Assembly: GCA_002989075.1 (NCBI GenBank)
Contig: PSQN01000016.1
Span: 2,496,336 to 2,560,335 of the forward strand
DNA length: 64,000 bases
Origin: Arthonia radiata
Taxonomy: Eukaryota; Ascomycota; Arthoniomycetes; Arthoniales; Arthoniaceae
Reading direction: 5' to 3'
Positions 44,743-56,800 of this stretch are shown piece by piece; position 1 is the first letter of the stretch, and every line of letters begins with the position of its first letter. Position numbers and translations under genes: made by a program. Under the pieces are notes generated by a model that saw only the letters and a program-made list of their open reading frames with translations, did no database searches and was not told the origin of the DNA.

Positions 44743-45966
44743 TCACCACCCATACTTCGACCCAGCGGCTTTCTTATTCGACTTACCACGAGCGAAGCTT
44801 TCATCGAGCGCGTCCTTGTTGGTCTGCGCAGCACTGACCAGCTGCGACAGGCTATGCTTGCCAGGTGCAATGCTCTTGACCGGATTATGCATTGGCGCGG
44901 ACTCTTCGTTCTCTCGAAGCTCTTGATTGTGCTTGTATTCTTGCGCCAGATTGAATTGCGCGACCTGCGCGTTCGTCGACTGCCCTCCTCGACCAAACAA
45001 TCGTCTTCTCTCTGACGTGCTTAGTCCAAGATTGTTGGCAATTTGGTTCAAGTCAGTGCCGGAGTCGTTCTGAGATGGTGCTGGTGCTCGGGGTCTGGCA
45101 GTGTTGGCTTGCTGATACGCATGTTGCTCATCGGCCTCGACCTCATCTTGCTCTTCGAGCATGGGCTCGTAAGCTTGCTCGTGTTCTCGCGATTCGTTGG
45201 CGACGCTATCTTCGGTGCCGCTGCTGAATAGTGACACTTTGGGCTTTGGCGGCGGCGCAGCTGGCGCACTGCTTTTGCCGGGCTGATTAGGTGTGTCGAC
45301 TTCTGATACATCGCCAGCACCTGTCTTTGCACTGGTTGTGCCAGCAGGCGGCTTCTTCTTGGCCGGCTTTCGCGAGACGGATAGCGGCTTGAACATCATT
45401 GGTTTCGATGCGGGCTTATCGTCACCTTTTGGAGTGTTTGATTGTCCATCTTCAGCACTCTTGGGAATCTCGAATCCGTTGACCAGATCATATTCCGCAT
45501 TGCTCTGCGTTATCACTCTTTCGTGCTCAGGCTCATCTTCAAAATCTTCCTGTGGTGCGCGCGAAAACGCCGGCGTGGCGCTGGTCTTCAAAGTGATCCG
45601 CCCTGCAACACGACCGCCCTTATTCTGAGACAGGATACTTCCTCCCGCTGCCGGGGTCTTCACGCTATTTGTAGTCTTGGGCGCTGGCAGCAAGGATCCA
45701 AAGCCACTAAAAGCGCCCGTCGTCTTTGCTCGTTTAGCCGGAGGCTCCTCAGACCCTTGAGCGACACGATTCGTATCTGCGTCATCGTGTCCAAGCGACG
45801 GCAATGGAATCTTGATCTTGTTAGATCCGGAAGTGTCGACTACCTTTTCAAAGGCCGGTTTGCTGGGCTTCGAAGGCTTGGAGGAGACATTAGTAGCCTG
45901 GAGTGGCTGTGGTGCTCTTGATTCTGCGTCCGATCCGTCAGAGTCTGAGTAATCTACTAGACCCAT
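44743..45966 (-). CDS. PRCC-like (MAD2B-interacting domain) protein
   Basis: Single exon, 407 aa. It begins MGLVDYSDSDGSDAES, a short acidic head shared by fungal PRCC homologues. The conserved C-terminal part spans about residues 300-407 (QIANNLGLSTSERRRLFGRGG, QFNLAQEYKHNQELRE, HNPVKSIAPGKHSLSQLVSAA) and ends RGKSNKKAAGSKYGW. Human PRCC associates with the spliceosome and with MAD2B; the fungal role is not established. The middle is Ser/Pro/Lys-rich and likely disordered. It converges with TIM13, with about 130 bp between stops. Confidence 0.88.
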   Translation of the reverse strand: MGLVDYSDSDGSDAESRAPQPLQATNVSSKPSKPSKPAFEKVVDTSGSNKIKIPLPSLGHDDADTNRVAQGSEEPPAKRAKTTGAFSGFGSLLPAPKTTNSVKTPAAGGSILSQNKGGRVAGRITLKTSATPAFSRAPQEDFEDEPEHERVITQSNAEYDLVNGFEIPKSAEDGQSNTPKGDDKPASKPMMFKPLSVSRKPAKKKPPAGTTSAKTGAGDVSEVDTPNQPGKSSAPAAPPPKPKVSLFSSGTEDSVANESREHEQAYEPMLEEQDEVEADEQHAYQQANTARPRAPAPSQNDSGTDLNQIANNLGLSTSERRRLFGRGGQSTNAQVAQFNLAQEYKHNQELRENEESAPMHNPVKSIAPGKHSLSQLVSAAQTNKDALDESFARGKSNKKAAGSKYGW

Positions 45967-46367
45967 TACTGAAATTGTTCGAGCAGGTTGTGAGAGTGCC
46001 GGAGAAGAGAAAACTTTTAACCCACCAGACGACCCTGCCGTCTGAGGACCGTGAGGTCACGCAAGGGCTCACTCGGCCGAAGATCTCCCCATACCCGGAA
46101 TCCGAATCCGAATTTCACGCTTCACAATTTGGTCAATTGACCTGTCTTCACCACATTTCTGAGAGGCATTACAAGCTACCAGAAAGCGAATACTGGACTC
46201 GGACTCTCTCGATTCAATACGTTTGTCACGAGAGAGGGCTCATAGTCTCAAAAAGAGTATTGTAGGATCACATCACTCATCAATTGGTGCTCGTATTCAC
46301 AGCTAGGTTACTCCAAGAGAATCGTCGCTCGTATGCGCACACGCTGAACTCCGAACCTATGCTTGTC
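45967..46367. other. Intergenic region between PRCC-like gene start and coronin stop
   Basis: About 400 bp, promoter side of the PRCC-like gene. Nothing recognised. Confidence 0.5.
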
Positions 46368-48341
46368 CTACTTTTGTTGCGTCTTCAAAGACTCGACCTC
46401 TCTTGTCAGGGTATCAATCTTGTCGCTCTGTGCCTTGATGAAAGAATTTTGTGTTTCCAGCAGAGCCTTGATGTCATCCAATTGACCCTTGAGATTCTGC
46501 GTTGCGCCTGATAGACTTCCTGAGGAGGTCGATCGATGTCCACTAGCGTTTGTATTCGATTGCTCAGGAGCTTTAGGTGCCGACATTGCCGTGCTGGTGG
46601 GCCCCGAGCTTGATGATGTCGGTGATTGCGGCTGCAAGCCAAGAGCGACCGATGGCATTTCTGACGGCATTGCGTTTGCTGTTGTAGGTGTAGACGTCGG
46701 AATCGGCGCGAAAGATGAAGGGTTTGCACGATTCGCTGTTGGTCGTTCTGCAGGTTTCGGTACCTCTTCAAAGCTCGAGGTTTCCTCATCGGATGATTCT
46801 TCAGGCTTGTCATCGTACTTACTGGCGATATCTGCCATGGATGCCTTGTTCTCATTCAGTGATTGCGGTGGGCCACGAGAGGCGCCTATGGTGGCTGGTG
46901 CGGCAGCTGCTTGAGGCGGCTCACGCTCCTTTGACGCAGATGGTTCTTCAACCTTGGGTGGAGGCGAAGTGACAGGAGCAAACGACGGCTGGCTCTCTGC
47001 CGGTACTTCCTTCAGTCCTTCGCCATCGAACACGCTTTCAAGAGAAATCTTAGGGGGAATGCCATCTTTGCCGGCGAACCACTGGCTGGCGGTGACGGCG
47101 GGTTTCGTGCCTTGGCAAGGGGGATAGATGTCGCTTTGGAATGCTTCTGCTCGTCTTGGTGCAATGAAAGAGACAGGCTCGATGTATTGGTCGTTGACGG
47201 TCTTGAAAGCTCGCGTAAGCTCCGTCTCATGCGTGTTGACTCCTCGCTTCGGCATGAAAGCGACCCCTCGCTGCGGATCTCCTGAGGAGTACTGAGAGAG
47301 GTATTCGAACTTGTCGTTCTCATACTCGTAGTACCGGATGTTCCCGTCACCTTTTCCTGCTAGATACAGTACGTTAGTGCCTTCATCCCAGAATGGCATG
47401 CATACGCCAGATATCTGATCCAATATTTGAAAGCCGTCGAGAGGCTCACGTGCGGCGCGTATGTCCCATAAGCCCAGCTGACGGTCCGACATCTTCGAGA
47501 AGCCGGTAGTTGCGACGCGATCATGCTCGCCCATCCAGACCACACGACTGTTCTTTGCACCTGAATGACCAGGTGTCTCAATTGCTGGTCTCTGAGCTCG
47601 CGCATCCCATACTCTCAGCTTCTTATCCCGGCAGGTGGTGACCAATAGCGCGCCGTTCGCACTCCACGAGAGCGACTGGATAATGTCGCCATGGTTCAGT
47701 GTCAATCTTGCCTGGCCATTTTCAAGATCCCATAGCTTCACCGTATAGTCACCAGATGAGCTTGCCAACACGTTCTCTGCAGCCGGGTTGAAGAGCACGT
47801 GTCCAACCTTCCTTGGATGGCCCGGAAGCTTGCTCACAGGACTGACGTCTTGAATCTCGTCAGGCTTTTTCTTTGGTCGTAAGGTGAAATCCTCGGGCAC
47901 CTTCCACAAAGCAATCTTGCCGTCATCAGACGCAGAAGCGAGCAGGTCATCGTGGAACGGGTTCCAATCTGTGTCTAAAACTGCTGCTGTGTGTCCCCGG
48001 AAGAGAGGTATTTGATCAGGGAGCTTTCCGCGCTCATCCAAAGGTATTACTGCAAAAGCACCACCGCCAGACGCTTGCCAATTGACCGAGAGATATTCTG
48101 GGTTGACTTTGATGAGGTTGGTGTCCCACGCGTTTGCCGAGACTCTAATGTTGTCATAGCATTGCTCCTGCAAGTCCGTCAGCTATCGGACTGCGCACTA
48201 CTACCGTTTGCGCTCCGTACCTTCTTGGTCGACCGGCCAAAAACATGCCCTATTTAGCGGGTGGTCAGCTATGAGCTCTCCGTTTTGGTGTTGGTACAAC
48301 AACTCACGGAATTTGGATGCTCTCACGAAGCGACCCGCCAT
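46368..48341 (-). CDS. CRN1: Coronin
   Basis: Coronin binds F-actin and regulates Arp2/3 at cortical patches. Three exons (48341-48308, 48249-48221, 48167-46368) give 620 aa. The two 5' exons encode MAGRFVRASKFRHVFGRSTKK, the conserved coronin head, followed by EQCYDNIRVSANAWDTNLIKVN. A seven-bladed WD40 propeller follows (DTDWNPFHDDLLASASDDG, GDYTVKLWDLENG, DKKLRVWDAR, LGLWDIRAA). The coronin C-terminal extension has VNDQYIEPVSFIAPRR and FQSDIYPPCQGTKPAVTASQW. A Ser/Pro linker leads to a C-terminal coiled coil (QNLKGQLDDIKALLETQNSF) for oligomerisation. Introns are 58 and 53 nt. Confidence 0.95.
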
Positions 48342-49129
48342 CGCGAGCAGTCTCTCGTGAGTGATAAGTCAAACTCAATTTGTTCGAGGTAAAGATTGGA
48401 TGGCTGGATCCAGCCGCACACACGAGGGTCTGCAGCTCAAAGGGTCTCGAAATGGTGCCAAGCGTTGGTTCATTGCCGACTCGCTCAAACCGTTTCACTC
48501 CCGGAGCCAGATTTCTGAGGCAGCCACAATGATCCTCCCTTGCAATCATGGTGATCGCTCCCTGCGCTCCTTATTTTCTCTTTCCTCGGATTCCTCGTTA
48601 TACTCACCTCGTGCAAGCTTATGGCCTCTGAGGTTGTCTATCAAGTGTTCGTTCACACTATATCCGTTGTACACCCGCATATTGGCTCGGACGAGTTTAA
48701 CCGTCGCGAGCACAAGCCACGCAAGCCACCTCGCTGGGTCGTCCTCAACACGCTCTCCTGAAGACCCTTTTCGAGCCGCGACCTCGGACAAATCGGGTTG
48801 TTGAGGGAACAGCCCGCTGAAGACACGTTGCATGATTCTCTTTGCTAAGGAACTCGAGCAGGAACAATGGCGTCGCATGCGCAAAATCTCAAATGTGGGC
48901 TCCGGCCAATATACCTTCTGGGATCTGGTAACATGGGGCGAAAAATCCACCACTGTTATGTTTATATATAGGATAAAATACCTTGTGCGTCGCATGATTT
49001 CAATAGTGCTAAGGATATCCAGCAAATACATTGTTTTGCATACTCTGAGCAGGTCTCATTCTCATCGTTTAGGTCCAACTGTCTTTCACACACACTTAGG
49101 CAAGCACAATATTCCATTCCTTTTCAGCC
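48342..49129. promoter_or_regulatory. Divergent region, coronin and GNAT gene
   Basis: About 790 bp between the starts. AT content rises toward the GNAT start, with a TTTATATATAG stretch near 48961 that could be its TATA. No gene recognised. Confidence 0.45.
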
Positions 49130-49681
49130 ATGTCAGGTCATACAAATACGAGATTCCGCGGTAATTGGCCAGTCCGGGACGGAGAACTAGATGACGTGCA
49201 GAAGATGGCTGAGTGCCATACTGAAGACAAAGATGACAAGCAAGCCATAGGTGCTGTGAAAGAAAACTTGAAGAGCCATCTATCGGATCGAACTAACAGG
49301 CTTTACGTGGCTCGAGACTCGGAAGACTCCAAAAAAATTGTAGGATATGCGAAACTGAGGCCAGACGGCGAGCACGACGATTGGCGAGCCGATAGGAAAG
49401 CCGATGGGAAGGATGATAAGGGGTGGGGTAAGCGATAGTATCTCCTCAGGAACTTTATGCGTTTAGCTGGACATATCTAACATCCATTAGTGTTGCAGTA
49501 CTTACACACTCACGGAGACCACCGAAAGCAAGGTATCGCAACCTGTCTTTTGAAGCATATTTTTAAACAGCACCATAACGAGCCAGTCCGCCTCAAAGCC
49601 CCATCTGATGCATCGCTGGGTGTTTACGAGGCAAACGGGTTTAAGAGGATGAACGGACACTGGAAGAGGGACCCCGAATGA
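49130..49681 (+). CDS. GNAT-family N-acetyltransferase
   Basis: Two exons, 49130-49427 and 49491-49681, are joined by a 63-nt intron (GTAAGC, branch TCTAACAT, TTAG), giving 162 aa. The core shows RLYVARDSEDSKKIVGYAKLRP, then after the join VLQYLHTHGDHRKQGIATCLLKHIF. HRKQGIATCL is the acetyl-CoA pyrophosphate loop (Q/RxxGxA/G). The last part, LKAPSDASLGVYEANGFKRMN, is the standard beta6-alpha4 end of the fold. Substrate unknown; such proteins acetylate small amines or protein N-termini. Confidence 0.87.
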
Positions 49682-50323
49682 GTGCTCGTAAAGTATGCGG
49701 ACATCTTACTGCCTGATAATACTTGGGACCGCAGGCGGTCCTGTGGAGAGGCTTGAGGTGTTCAGTGTTGACAAAAGAGCCAACGTGCAATCTTGCAAAG
49801 TTACAAAAATAATGGACTGCGGGGCAGTCATAGAAGATCAATCATGGTTTGAAACACTTTTCTATCTTGTCCTGGACTGGTGGAGCCGGCCATTATGTTG
49901 CAAAAACACTTCTTCATCAACGTCTCCATTGCTCATTACTAGACTTCACCCCCTATTTTTGACCTATCCTTAAGTGGAACGCGCTCCTCTAGTGCTTACG
50001 CCATAATCTCTTGAACAATCCAGTAGTAAATAGACCCGGAGCCGAGCCGGCCGGTAGGCTACCGGCTCCGCCTGCAGATATCATAGGTGCAGGAGCAGCC
50101 CAAAATAGTATACCCTTGCTGCCGAAGACGTTCTCTTGTCTTTTTCCGCAAAGCCGCTATAATCATCAAGAAGTATAATAGTTGACAGTATAAAGTCTGT
50201 TGTATTTCCATTCGATCCAAGTCTTAGACCTCGACTTTCCAGATAGCCACTGTCTCCCTTCCACAGCACCCCTTCATAACGTCAAAGAACATACAGACAG
50301 CTCGCTACGCCTTACAGGATACC
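49682..50323. other. Intergenic region, GNAT gene and FAD monooxygenase
   Basis: About 640 bp. It contains a GC-rich hairpin at 50044-50068 (listed separately). No gene recognised. Confidence 0.45.
50044..50068. repeat. GC-rich inverted repeat
   Basis: GAGCCGG...GTAG and CTACCGGCTC pair as a 10-bp stem with a three-base bulge around a tight loop. It stands out in otherwise AT-leaning DNA. Purpose unknown. Confidence 0.6.
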
Positions 50324-51550
50324 ATGGCAGAAGCAAAAGGGCAAACAGTAATTATTGGCGCAGGCCTTGGTGGCTTGACGCTAGCACTGTCTCTTCATCG
50401 TCACTCCATCCCTTGCGAAATATACGAGCTTCGCGCTCCATCATACACACATGGCGGCGCTATCATGCTCTCACCCAACGCGCTCCGGATCTTGGACTCC
50501 CTCGACATTTGGAAGCCAGCAAAGCCGCATGGTTTTCAGTTCGAGACCCTCACATTTCTCACAGATTCTCACGACACCACTGGACACTACTATTTTGGAA
50601 GTGAGTCCAAGTATGGGTATCCGGGCTTTCGTATCTACCGCAATGAGCTTGTGCGCATTCTGTCAGAAGCCGTGAAGGATAGAGGGATACCAATCCATTA
50701 CAACCGCAAGTTCACGCACATTGTATCAGAAACTGACAGCGACGTTACCTTCGCTTTCGAAGACGGAGAGACGAAGAAAGCAGCCCGTCTCATCGGCACG
50801 GACGGTACACACTCGAAAGTCCGCAACTATCTCACACCGGATCTCAGCCCTGTATTCTCTGGATCATTAGGTATCACGTCTCCAATTCCCTTTTCGAAGC
50901 TCCGCGTGCCGCACTCGACATACTCATTCCCAGCGTCGATCTCCAGCAAGAATGGGGCGTTCGTTATGGCACCGCAAGACCCAAAAGGAGCTGAGCTGTT
51001 CTCGGGTCGGCAGCTTTTTGTTGAAGGCCGAGACCGCAAAGGCTGGGACGATTTAGCCAATGACCAGGACAAGCTGTTTGAGATGTTATCAGCACAAAAG
51101 TCTGAGTGGTCAGATCTCGTGCAGAGCGCCTTGGAGGCGACAGAGAAGGGTCAGATCAGCATCTGGGCGTTTCATACCTTGCCCAAGCTCGATACGTGGT
51201 TCTCAGATAAGGGTCGCGTTGTGATCATGGGCGACGCTGCGCACGCGATCCCGCCGACAGCAGGGCAAGGCGCAAACCAGGCTTTCGAAGACGGCTTCAC
51301 TTTGGCATGGCTGATTAACAAATGCAACACAACGGAGGGCCTGACGGCTACCGCACTGCGCACTTGGTTCATCTATCGACAGCAACGCATTGCAAAGGTC
51401 ATGGAACTCAATCGAAAGATGATGAATATGCGGCTGCCTCTGGCCGAGCAAGCGCAATTGCAAGACTTCGATGCGAAATTTGGAAATCTTGAAAACTTGC
51501 AGTGGCTGTTTGAGCCAGACTTGGAGACCGAGATGGCCAAATTGTTCTAG
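50324..51550 (+). CDS. FAD-dependent monooxygenase, salicylate-hydroxylase-like
   Basis: A group A flavoprotein hydroxylase, which would hydroxylate an aromatic or related substrate with NAD(P)H and O2. Single exon, 408 aa. The N-terminal dinucleotide motif VIIGAGLGGLTLALSLHRHS binds FAD. A DG-type segment (GTDGTHSKVRNYL) and the second FAD motif GRVVIMGDAAHAIPPTAGQG with NQAFEDGFTLAWL are present. There are no membrane helices or signal peptide. Substrate cannot be told; similar enzymes act in aromatic catabolism or secondary metabolism. Confidence 0.92.
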   Translation: MAEAKGQTVIIGAGLGGLTLALSLHRHSIPCEIYELRAPSYTHGGAIMLSPNALRILDSLDIWKPAKPHGFQFETLTFLTDSHDTTGHYYFGSESKYGYPGFRIYRNELVRILSEAVKDRGIPIHYNRKFTHIVSETDSDVTFAFEDGETKKAARLIGTDGTHSKVRNYLTPDLSPVFSGSLGITSPIPFSKLRVPHSTYSFPASISSKNGAFVMAPQDPKGAELFSGRQLFVEGRDRKGWDDLANDQDKLFEMLSAQKSEWSDLVQSALEATEKGQISIWAFHTLPKLDTWFSDKGRVVIMGDAAHAIPPTAGQGANQAFEDGFTLAWLINKCNTTEGLTATALRTWFIYRQQRIAKVMELNRKMMNMRLPLAEQAQLQDFDAKFGNLENLQWLFEPDLETEMAKLF

Positions 51551-51852
51551 GAGGCTCTGTAGGAACTTATTGCTCTAAAGCAGCAATGTGCTTGGTGGAG
51601 CAAGACTTCAGAGAGTGTTCCGGTAGTTGACACGGCGCATTCAATATCAATAATACCATGCTCTGTTTGACAATTGCTCTCGCCACCTCCTTACCCCTGA
51701 CTGAAGTCAGACACGTTCAGAACAACATAGCGGGGAGCTTGCAGTCAGCCTTGCTCCCTTATGTATCACAAAAGCTCGAAGCGAAGCTCCTCCACTGAAG
51801 CTCTGAGCACCAAGCGGCCTCCATGACACTCAAAATAGATTCAAGAGCCGCG
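51551..51852. other. Intergenic region before the prolidase gene
   Basis: About 300 bp. Nothing recognised. Confidence 0.45.
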
Positions 51853-53593
51853 ATGGATTCAGAAACCGACAAGATATTGCAAAGGAAGTACCCTGCAAGA
51901 ACACATCTGCGCAAGGTCACCGAGTACTTGCGCAAGAATGACCCCTCCTTCGCCACATCCAGCGTGCTGTACGCTGAAGCTGCACATACAAGCTTCTGGT
52001 AAGTACCCCGTGATTGCCCAGGCCGACATCCACGTTTCGCGCCTCCACGCATCTTGCTCCATCAGACTACACGACTTTTTCGAAGGAGCAGAAGCAGCGT
52101 CCAACATACCGCAAGCTCCCCCATCATCTCCCACTAATCACAACCAACCAGGCCAAACTGTGACCAAGAATCCCCCTTCCGCCAATCCCGCTCCTTCTTC
52201 TACCTCACCGGCTGCGACCTCCCCGACTGCAGCATCGCCTACGACGTCGCCACAGACCACAGCACGCTCTTCATCCCGCTCGTCGTCGAGGACGAAGTAA
52301 TCTGGTCTGGCCTCCCCCTCTCCCCGCAGGAAGCCCTCTCCAAATACGACGTCGACACCGTCAAAACCGCCAAAGACATCAACCACGTCCTCAATGGCGC
52401 GGCCAATAGCAGCAAAAGCAAGATCTACGCCATCGACAAGCACGTTTCGGATTCTGTCACCTTTCTCAACTTCGAGGCCACGGATATGGTCAAGCTCAAA
52501 GACGCCATTGACGAGTGCCGCGTCACGAAGGATGAGTACGAGATCGCGCTTCTCCGGAAAGCGAACGCCGTCACGAATATCGCGCACCGCGCGGTGCTGA
52601 AAGCGGCGAAGACCGCGAATAACGAACGCCAGCTTGCTGCGATCTTTGTGGAACGTTGTACTGCACACGGCGCGCATAACCAGGCTTACTCCCCTATCGT
52701 CGCCTCTGGTACCGACGCCGCGACATTGCACTACGTCCGCAACAACAAGGCTATCACCTCTTCGACCCTCAATCTTCTAATAGACGCCGGCGCCGAGTTC
52801 GACGTCTACGCCGCGGACGTCACGCGCACTTTCCCTATCAATGGGAAGTTCTCGCCCGAGTCGCGCGAGATCTATAACCTTGTGCTGGATATGCAGACGC
52901 AATGTATGGCCATGCTGAAACCCGGCGTAGATTGGGATCAGGTACACGCGCTGGCGCACAAGATCGCAGCGGAGGGGCTGGTGAAGCTAGGGATATTGAA
53001 GGGGAAAGTGGAAGATATCCTGGCGGCGCGGACGACGACGCTGTTCTTCCCGCATGGGCTGGGGCATTACCTGGGGATGGATACGCATGACACGGTGAGC
53101 TTGGCTTCCTTTTGTTTGCATGTATCATTGGTCCTTCTCCTTCCTCACTCTTCCTCAGCACCCTCCCTCCCTCAACACCTCACCCTTCCTCAACACATCG
53201 CCCTCCTCAATACCCCACCACCCTCAAAACCTCACACATCCCCAACACCCTCCCCCCGTTCCTCCCACTAACGACCCCCCCCAGGGCGGCCACCCCAACC
53301 CCCACGACACCGATACAATGTACCGCTACCTCCGCAAGCGAGGCACGCTCCCCACGCACGCCGTCATCACCGTCGAGCCCGGCATCTACTTCTGCCGGTT
53401 CATCATCGAGCCGGCGCTGAAGAACCCCGCGCACGCGCAGTACATTGATACAGGGGTGCTGGACCGGTACTGGGCGGCGGGCGGCGTGCGGATCGAGGAC
53501 GATGTGTTGATCACGGAGACGGGGTTTGAGAATCTGACGGAGGGGCTGGTAAGAGATGTGGAGGGACTGGAGAGGGTGATGGCGGAGGGGTGA
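51853..53593 (+). CDS. Xaa-Pro aminopeptidase/prolidase (M24B)
   Basis: A metallopeptidase that cuts Xaa-Pro bonds during peptide recycling in the cytosol. Three exons (51853-51998, 52152-53094, 53285-53593) give 465 aa. The start gives [20 protein letters not shown], the usual head. Intron 1 is 153 nt and restores [22 protein letters not shown]. Intron 2 is 190 nt, very pyrimidine-rich, and joins MDTHDT to GGHPNPHD. The pita-bread metal ligands are visible: Asp in [18 protein letters not shown] (two), His in [16 protein letters not shown], Glu in VEPGIYF and Glu in [10 protein letters not shown]. Codons turn markedly GC-rich in exons 2-3, unlike exon 1. Confidence 0.9.
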
Positions 53594-53875
53594 TGGTAAG
53601 GTGATGGAGAGGATGGAGAACAGGTGGTGCGAAGTGGGATGCTATGGGGGATGGAAAGTGCGAAAAGGTCGACGAAGAAACGCACGAGTCACGATCTGCG
53701 TGTAATCATGCTGACGCCATGCGCGCCGGCTGTATGATTCATCGTCTATGCTGATGCCATGCGTACATGCTTCGTGTGCGCCTTGACCCAGGCTGCAGTA
53801 ACTCCAATAATGCAAGTGACGGTGATCGCTTTCCTTCATTAGCCCTCCTTCGTACTTCATGCATGCAGTACCCCT

Positions 53876-56800
53876 CTAACCACCCATCTTCAGGTCCTCC
53901 TCGCTCAAGTGAATGTTATGCACAGGCGGGTCGCTGTCGCTGGGCGGCATGTGCTCCATCTGCCCACCGCCAAGGTACGCCTCGTCCGCGAAGTCCTCCA
54001 TCTTCGCGTCGCGATCGCTGCCATACCCAGCTTGGTCTGAGGCATTATCGTCACGAAGCGTGTCGCTATCATCGTTCGCGCCGTTGACACTGTTGCTGGG
54101 TGCGGTAGCTCCTTCGTCAATGCCGTTGAAGCTCCAGATGGAACCAAGGTATGCAGGCTTCTTGGATCGATCTTCGATACTGGGTAGCGGATTGTCGACT
54201 TCATCATCCTCGTCCAGCCCTAGCCCTTCGTCGACGGGTGGCACGACGTAGCCAGTAGATCCGCCGAGCACGCCTTTGCTACCGCCGCTCTTCACTGGCT
54301 GCTTGCTGGGAATCGTGTCCGATGCTGAGCCACCGTCTGAAGAAGCTTCACTTTTCCTGCGCTCGTCATCAGACGGTGAAGACGGTCGAGACTCCGCGTG
54401 AGCCTTCATCACAAGCTCTTGTAGCAGAGGCGGTCCAAGGGGCTTATCTGAGCGTCGACGGTAGAACAGCAGGTACGCAGATCGTGTGATAGCGGCTTCT
54501 GGGCTAGCCTTGCTAACGAAAGAGTCGTTGTACTCGTACCACAGCTTATCCACGAAGTTCTTCGCATACGCTGTGTAGTGACCACCGCCGAGGCCTCCCA
54601 TATGGTTGTCAACAGCAAAGAGATCATAGACGAGATCCTTATGCTCGCCTGAGCCAACGCGACTGTTCAGATTGAGTCCCTCGGTCGGAAAGTCGACAAG
54701 CACATCGACCTTGTCTCTGCCAAAGCGACCGCCGGAAGTAAATCTCTTGAGGTGCACAACAAGGATATCGGGCAATGACCAAAGCTCGAGGGTCTTCGTG
54801 GCTCTGCGCAGCTCCTTACAGCGGCTGCAATACCATGCATTGTCTTCTGATAGTATCTCACTTTTGGCGCTCTCGTCGAAGCAGTCATCGAGGCTCACGC
54901 CAGCCTTCTTACGTGCCGCGCGGCGTTCACGACGCTTATCAGCCTCCGGATCTGGAACGGTGGGAATGTCCACTTCAGTGCTCATGCCTCGAAAGTCGTT
55001 TGCGCTGTCGCCGCCAAAAAGCTGATCATATCCCTCTTGCGTGAAGTCGAGAACCAGTGTCTCGCCAAGCTTGAACACGTATTCTTCGCCTCGCGACTTC
55101 GACCTCTTCTTGGTCAAATCCTTGAACTTGTCTTTAAGACCTTGTGCTTTGGTAGGTTTCGGAGCGGGAAGGAGGCCATTTTGCATAGGGATGTCAGCGT
55201 CGTCCTCAGATTCAGGCTGGGATTGCGCAACAAGATCTGGTAGGCTATGCTGGCTTTGCGTGAGCTCGTCATCGCTGGCAATGTCGCTGGTATTCTCAAA
55301 TGATATTCTGCTGCTTCTGGCGCTCGGACTTCGCGTTCGCGAATCTGGAGACGACCGTCGCTGAGGCGGCCTTGACATGCGATCATCGAGTTTAGGGTAC
55401 TTCGTAGTTTCATTAATACTAGAGTATCCGCTTGCAATGAGCTCAGTGCCGCTGTGGACGCAAACTTCGAACATTCTTCGCAGATCCGCATCAATGAAGT
55501 ATGACTGATCAAGAAGTTTGGACTTCGGTCTCGTGGCAGCTGACGAGACTGGTTCGGCGTTGCCCTGCTGTTTTGTAAGTGATACATCAACAAACCCATC
55601 TTCATCATCCGCAGAATGCATTTCGACCTTTCGCTCGTCACTTTTCCCTGCGCTTTGACCACGCGTAGCATCATCGTCAGGCGGACTGACAGAGACCTCA
55701 GAGTCGCTGCAAAGATCCCTGGTGGTCATATTGTCCAATCGTGCCAGAACCTTTCGAAAGATCAAGTCCGAGTCTTTGGCTTCCCTTCTTGTAATCATGA
55801 TGAAGAATGGCTGAACGTTCGGAAACTGGAAGCGAGCGCCTTTCATCACTCGTGGTATGACAGGAACAGCCATCTTGTCAGCAAATGGCTCTGCCATGGT
55901 GGGCAGTTTATCGTGGGTGATGTGCATCGAAGTGAGAAAATGATTTCGTTTCGAATGCTTTTTGTCTAGCGGCGGCCAATTTGTAGGCGAGTCGTCAAGT
56001 TCGTAGACATTGATCTTGTCATTTGAGGCCAATGATTCAGCGAAGACGTCACCGTCTGAGAATATTCTAAAAAACTTTCCATTGTAGGTCTCGGCCATGA
56101 CAAGGCGCTCAGCTTTGACGCCTTTCAAACGTTTGGCGCAGTATTCCTTGACGGCCTTGATAGAAGCATTCTTGTCGATGTCGAGGCGAATGTTGCGGGG
56201 TGTATCTCCCACCGGATAGACTGTGACTGTGAACTGCAAGTGGTTCTCGATTGGAAGCTGCAGAGTCACCTGAGAGAAGGGATCGAAAGTAATGCTGACC
56301 TTATCACAAGACGGGCAAACGAGAGTACTTTTGTACCATCCGTTGAACAGGTCGATGACCACCGATTTGTTCCGCTTGCGGAAGTTTTGCTGATACTGCT
56401 CTCCAAGTGCCTGGATGAGTTTTGGGTTGCCAACGGTCTTTTCGTTCGAGTCAGGGTTCTCGATATACGGCTTTTCATAAATGCGATTGAGATCTTCATG
56501 CAACCCGTCAAGAAGGGAGCTCACAAACTCTTGCGAGTCTTGCTGTCCGTAACCCGAGAAGATAGGGTAAAGCCTACTCATGGTCTGCTTGAAATTTCGA
56601 GGTGCGAAGCCAGAGTCCGTGTTGTACAAAGTGTGTATTAGCCCACCGTATGCTTTTGCGACTTGACCCTTACTACCGAGTGGATTTGAGGCGTTGATCT
56701 CGTCAAAGTATGCCTGCTGAAGAAAGTACTCAGTAAGCTCCTCTACACTGCGGAGGCACTGTAAAGCTGAGTTCATATAGCACGTATTGCCAAGGTTGGT

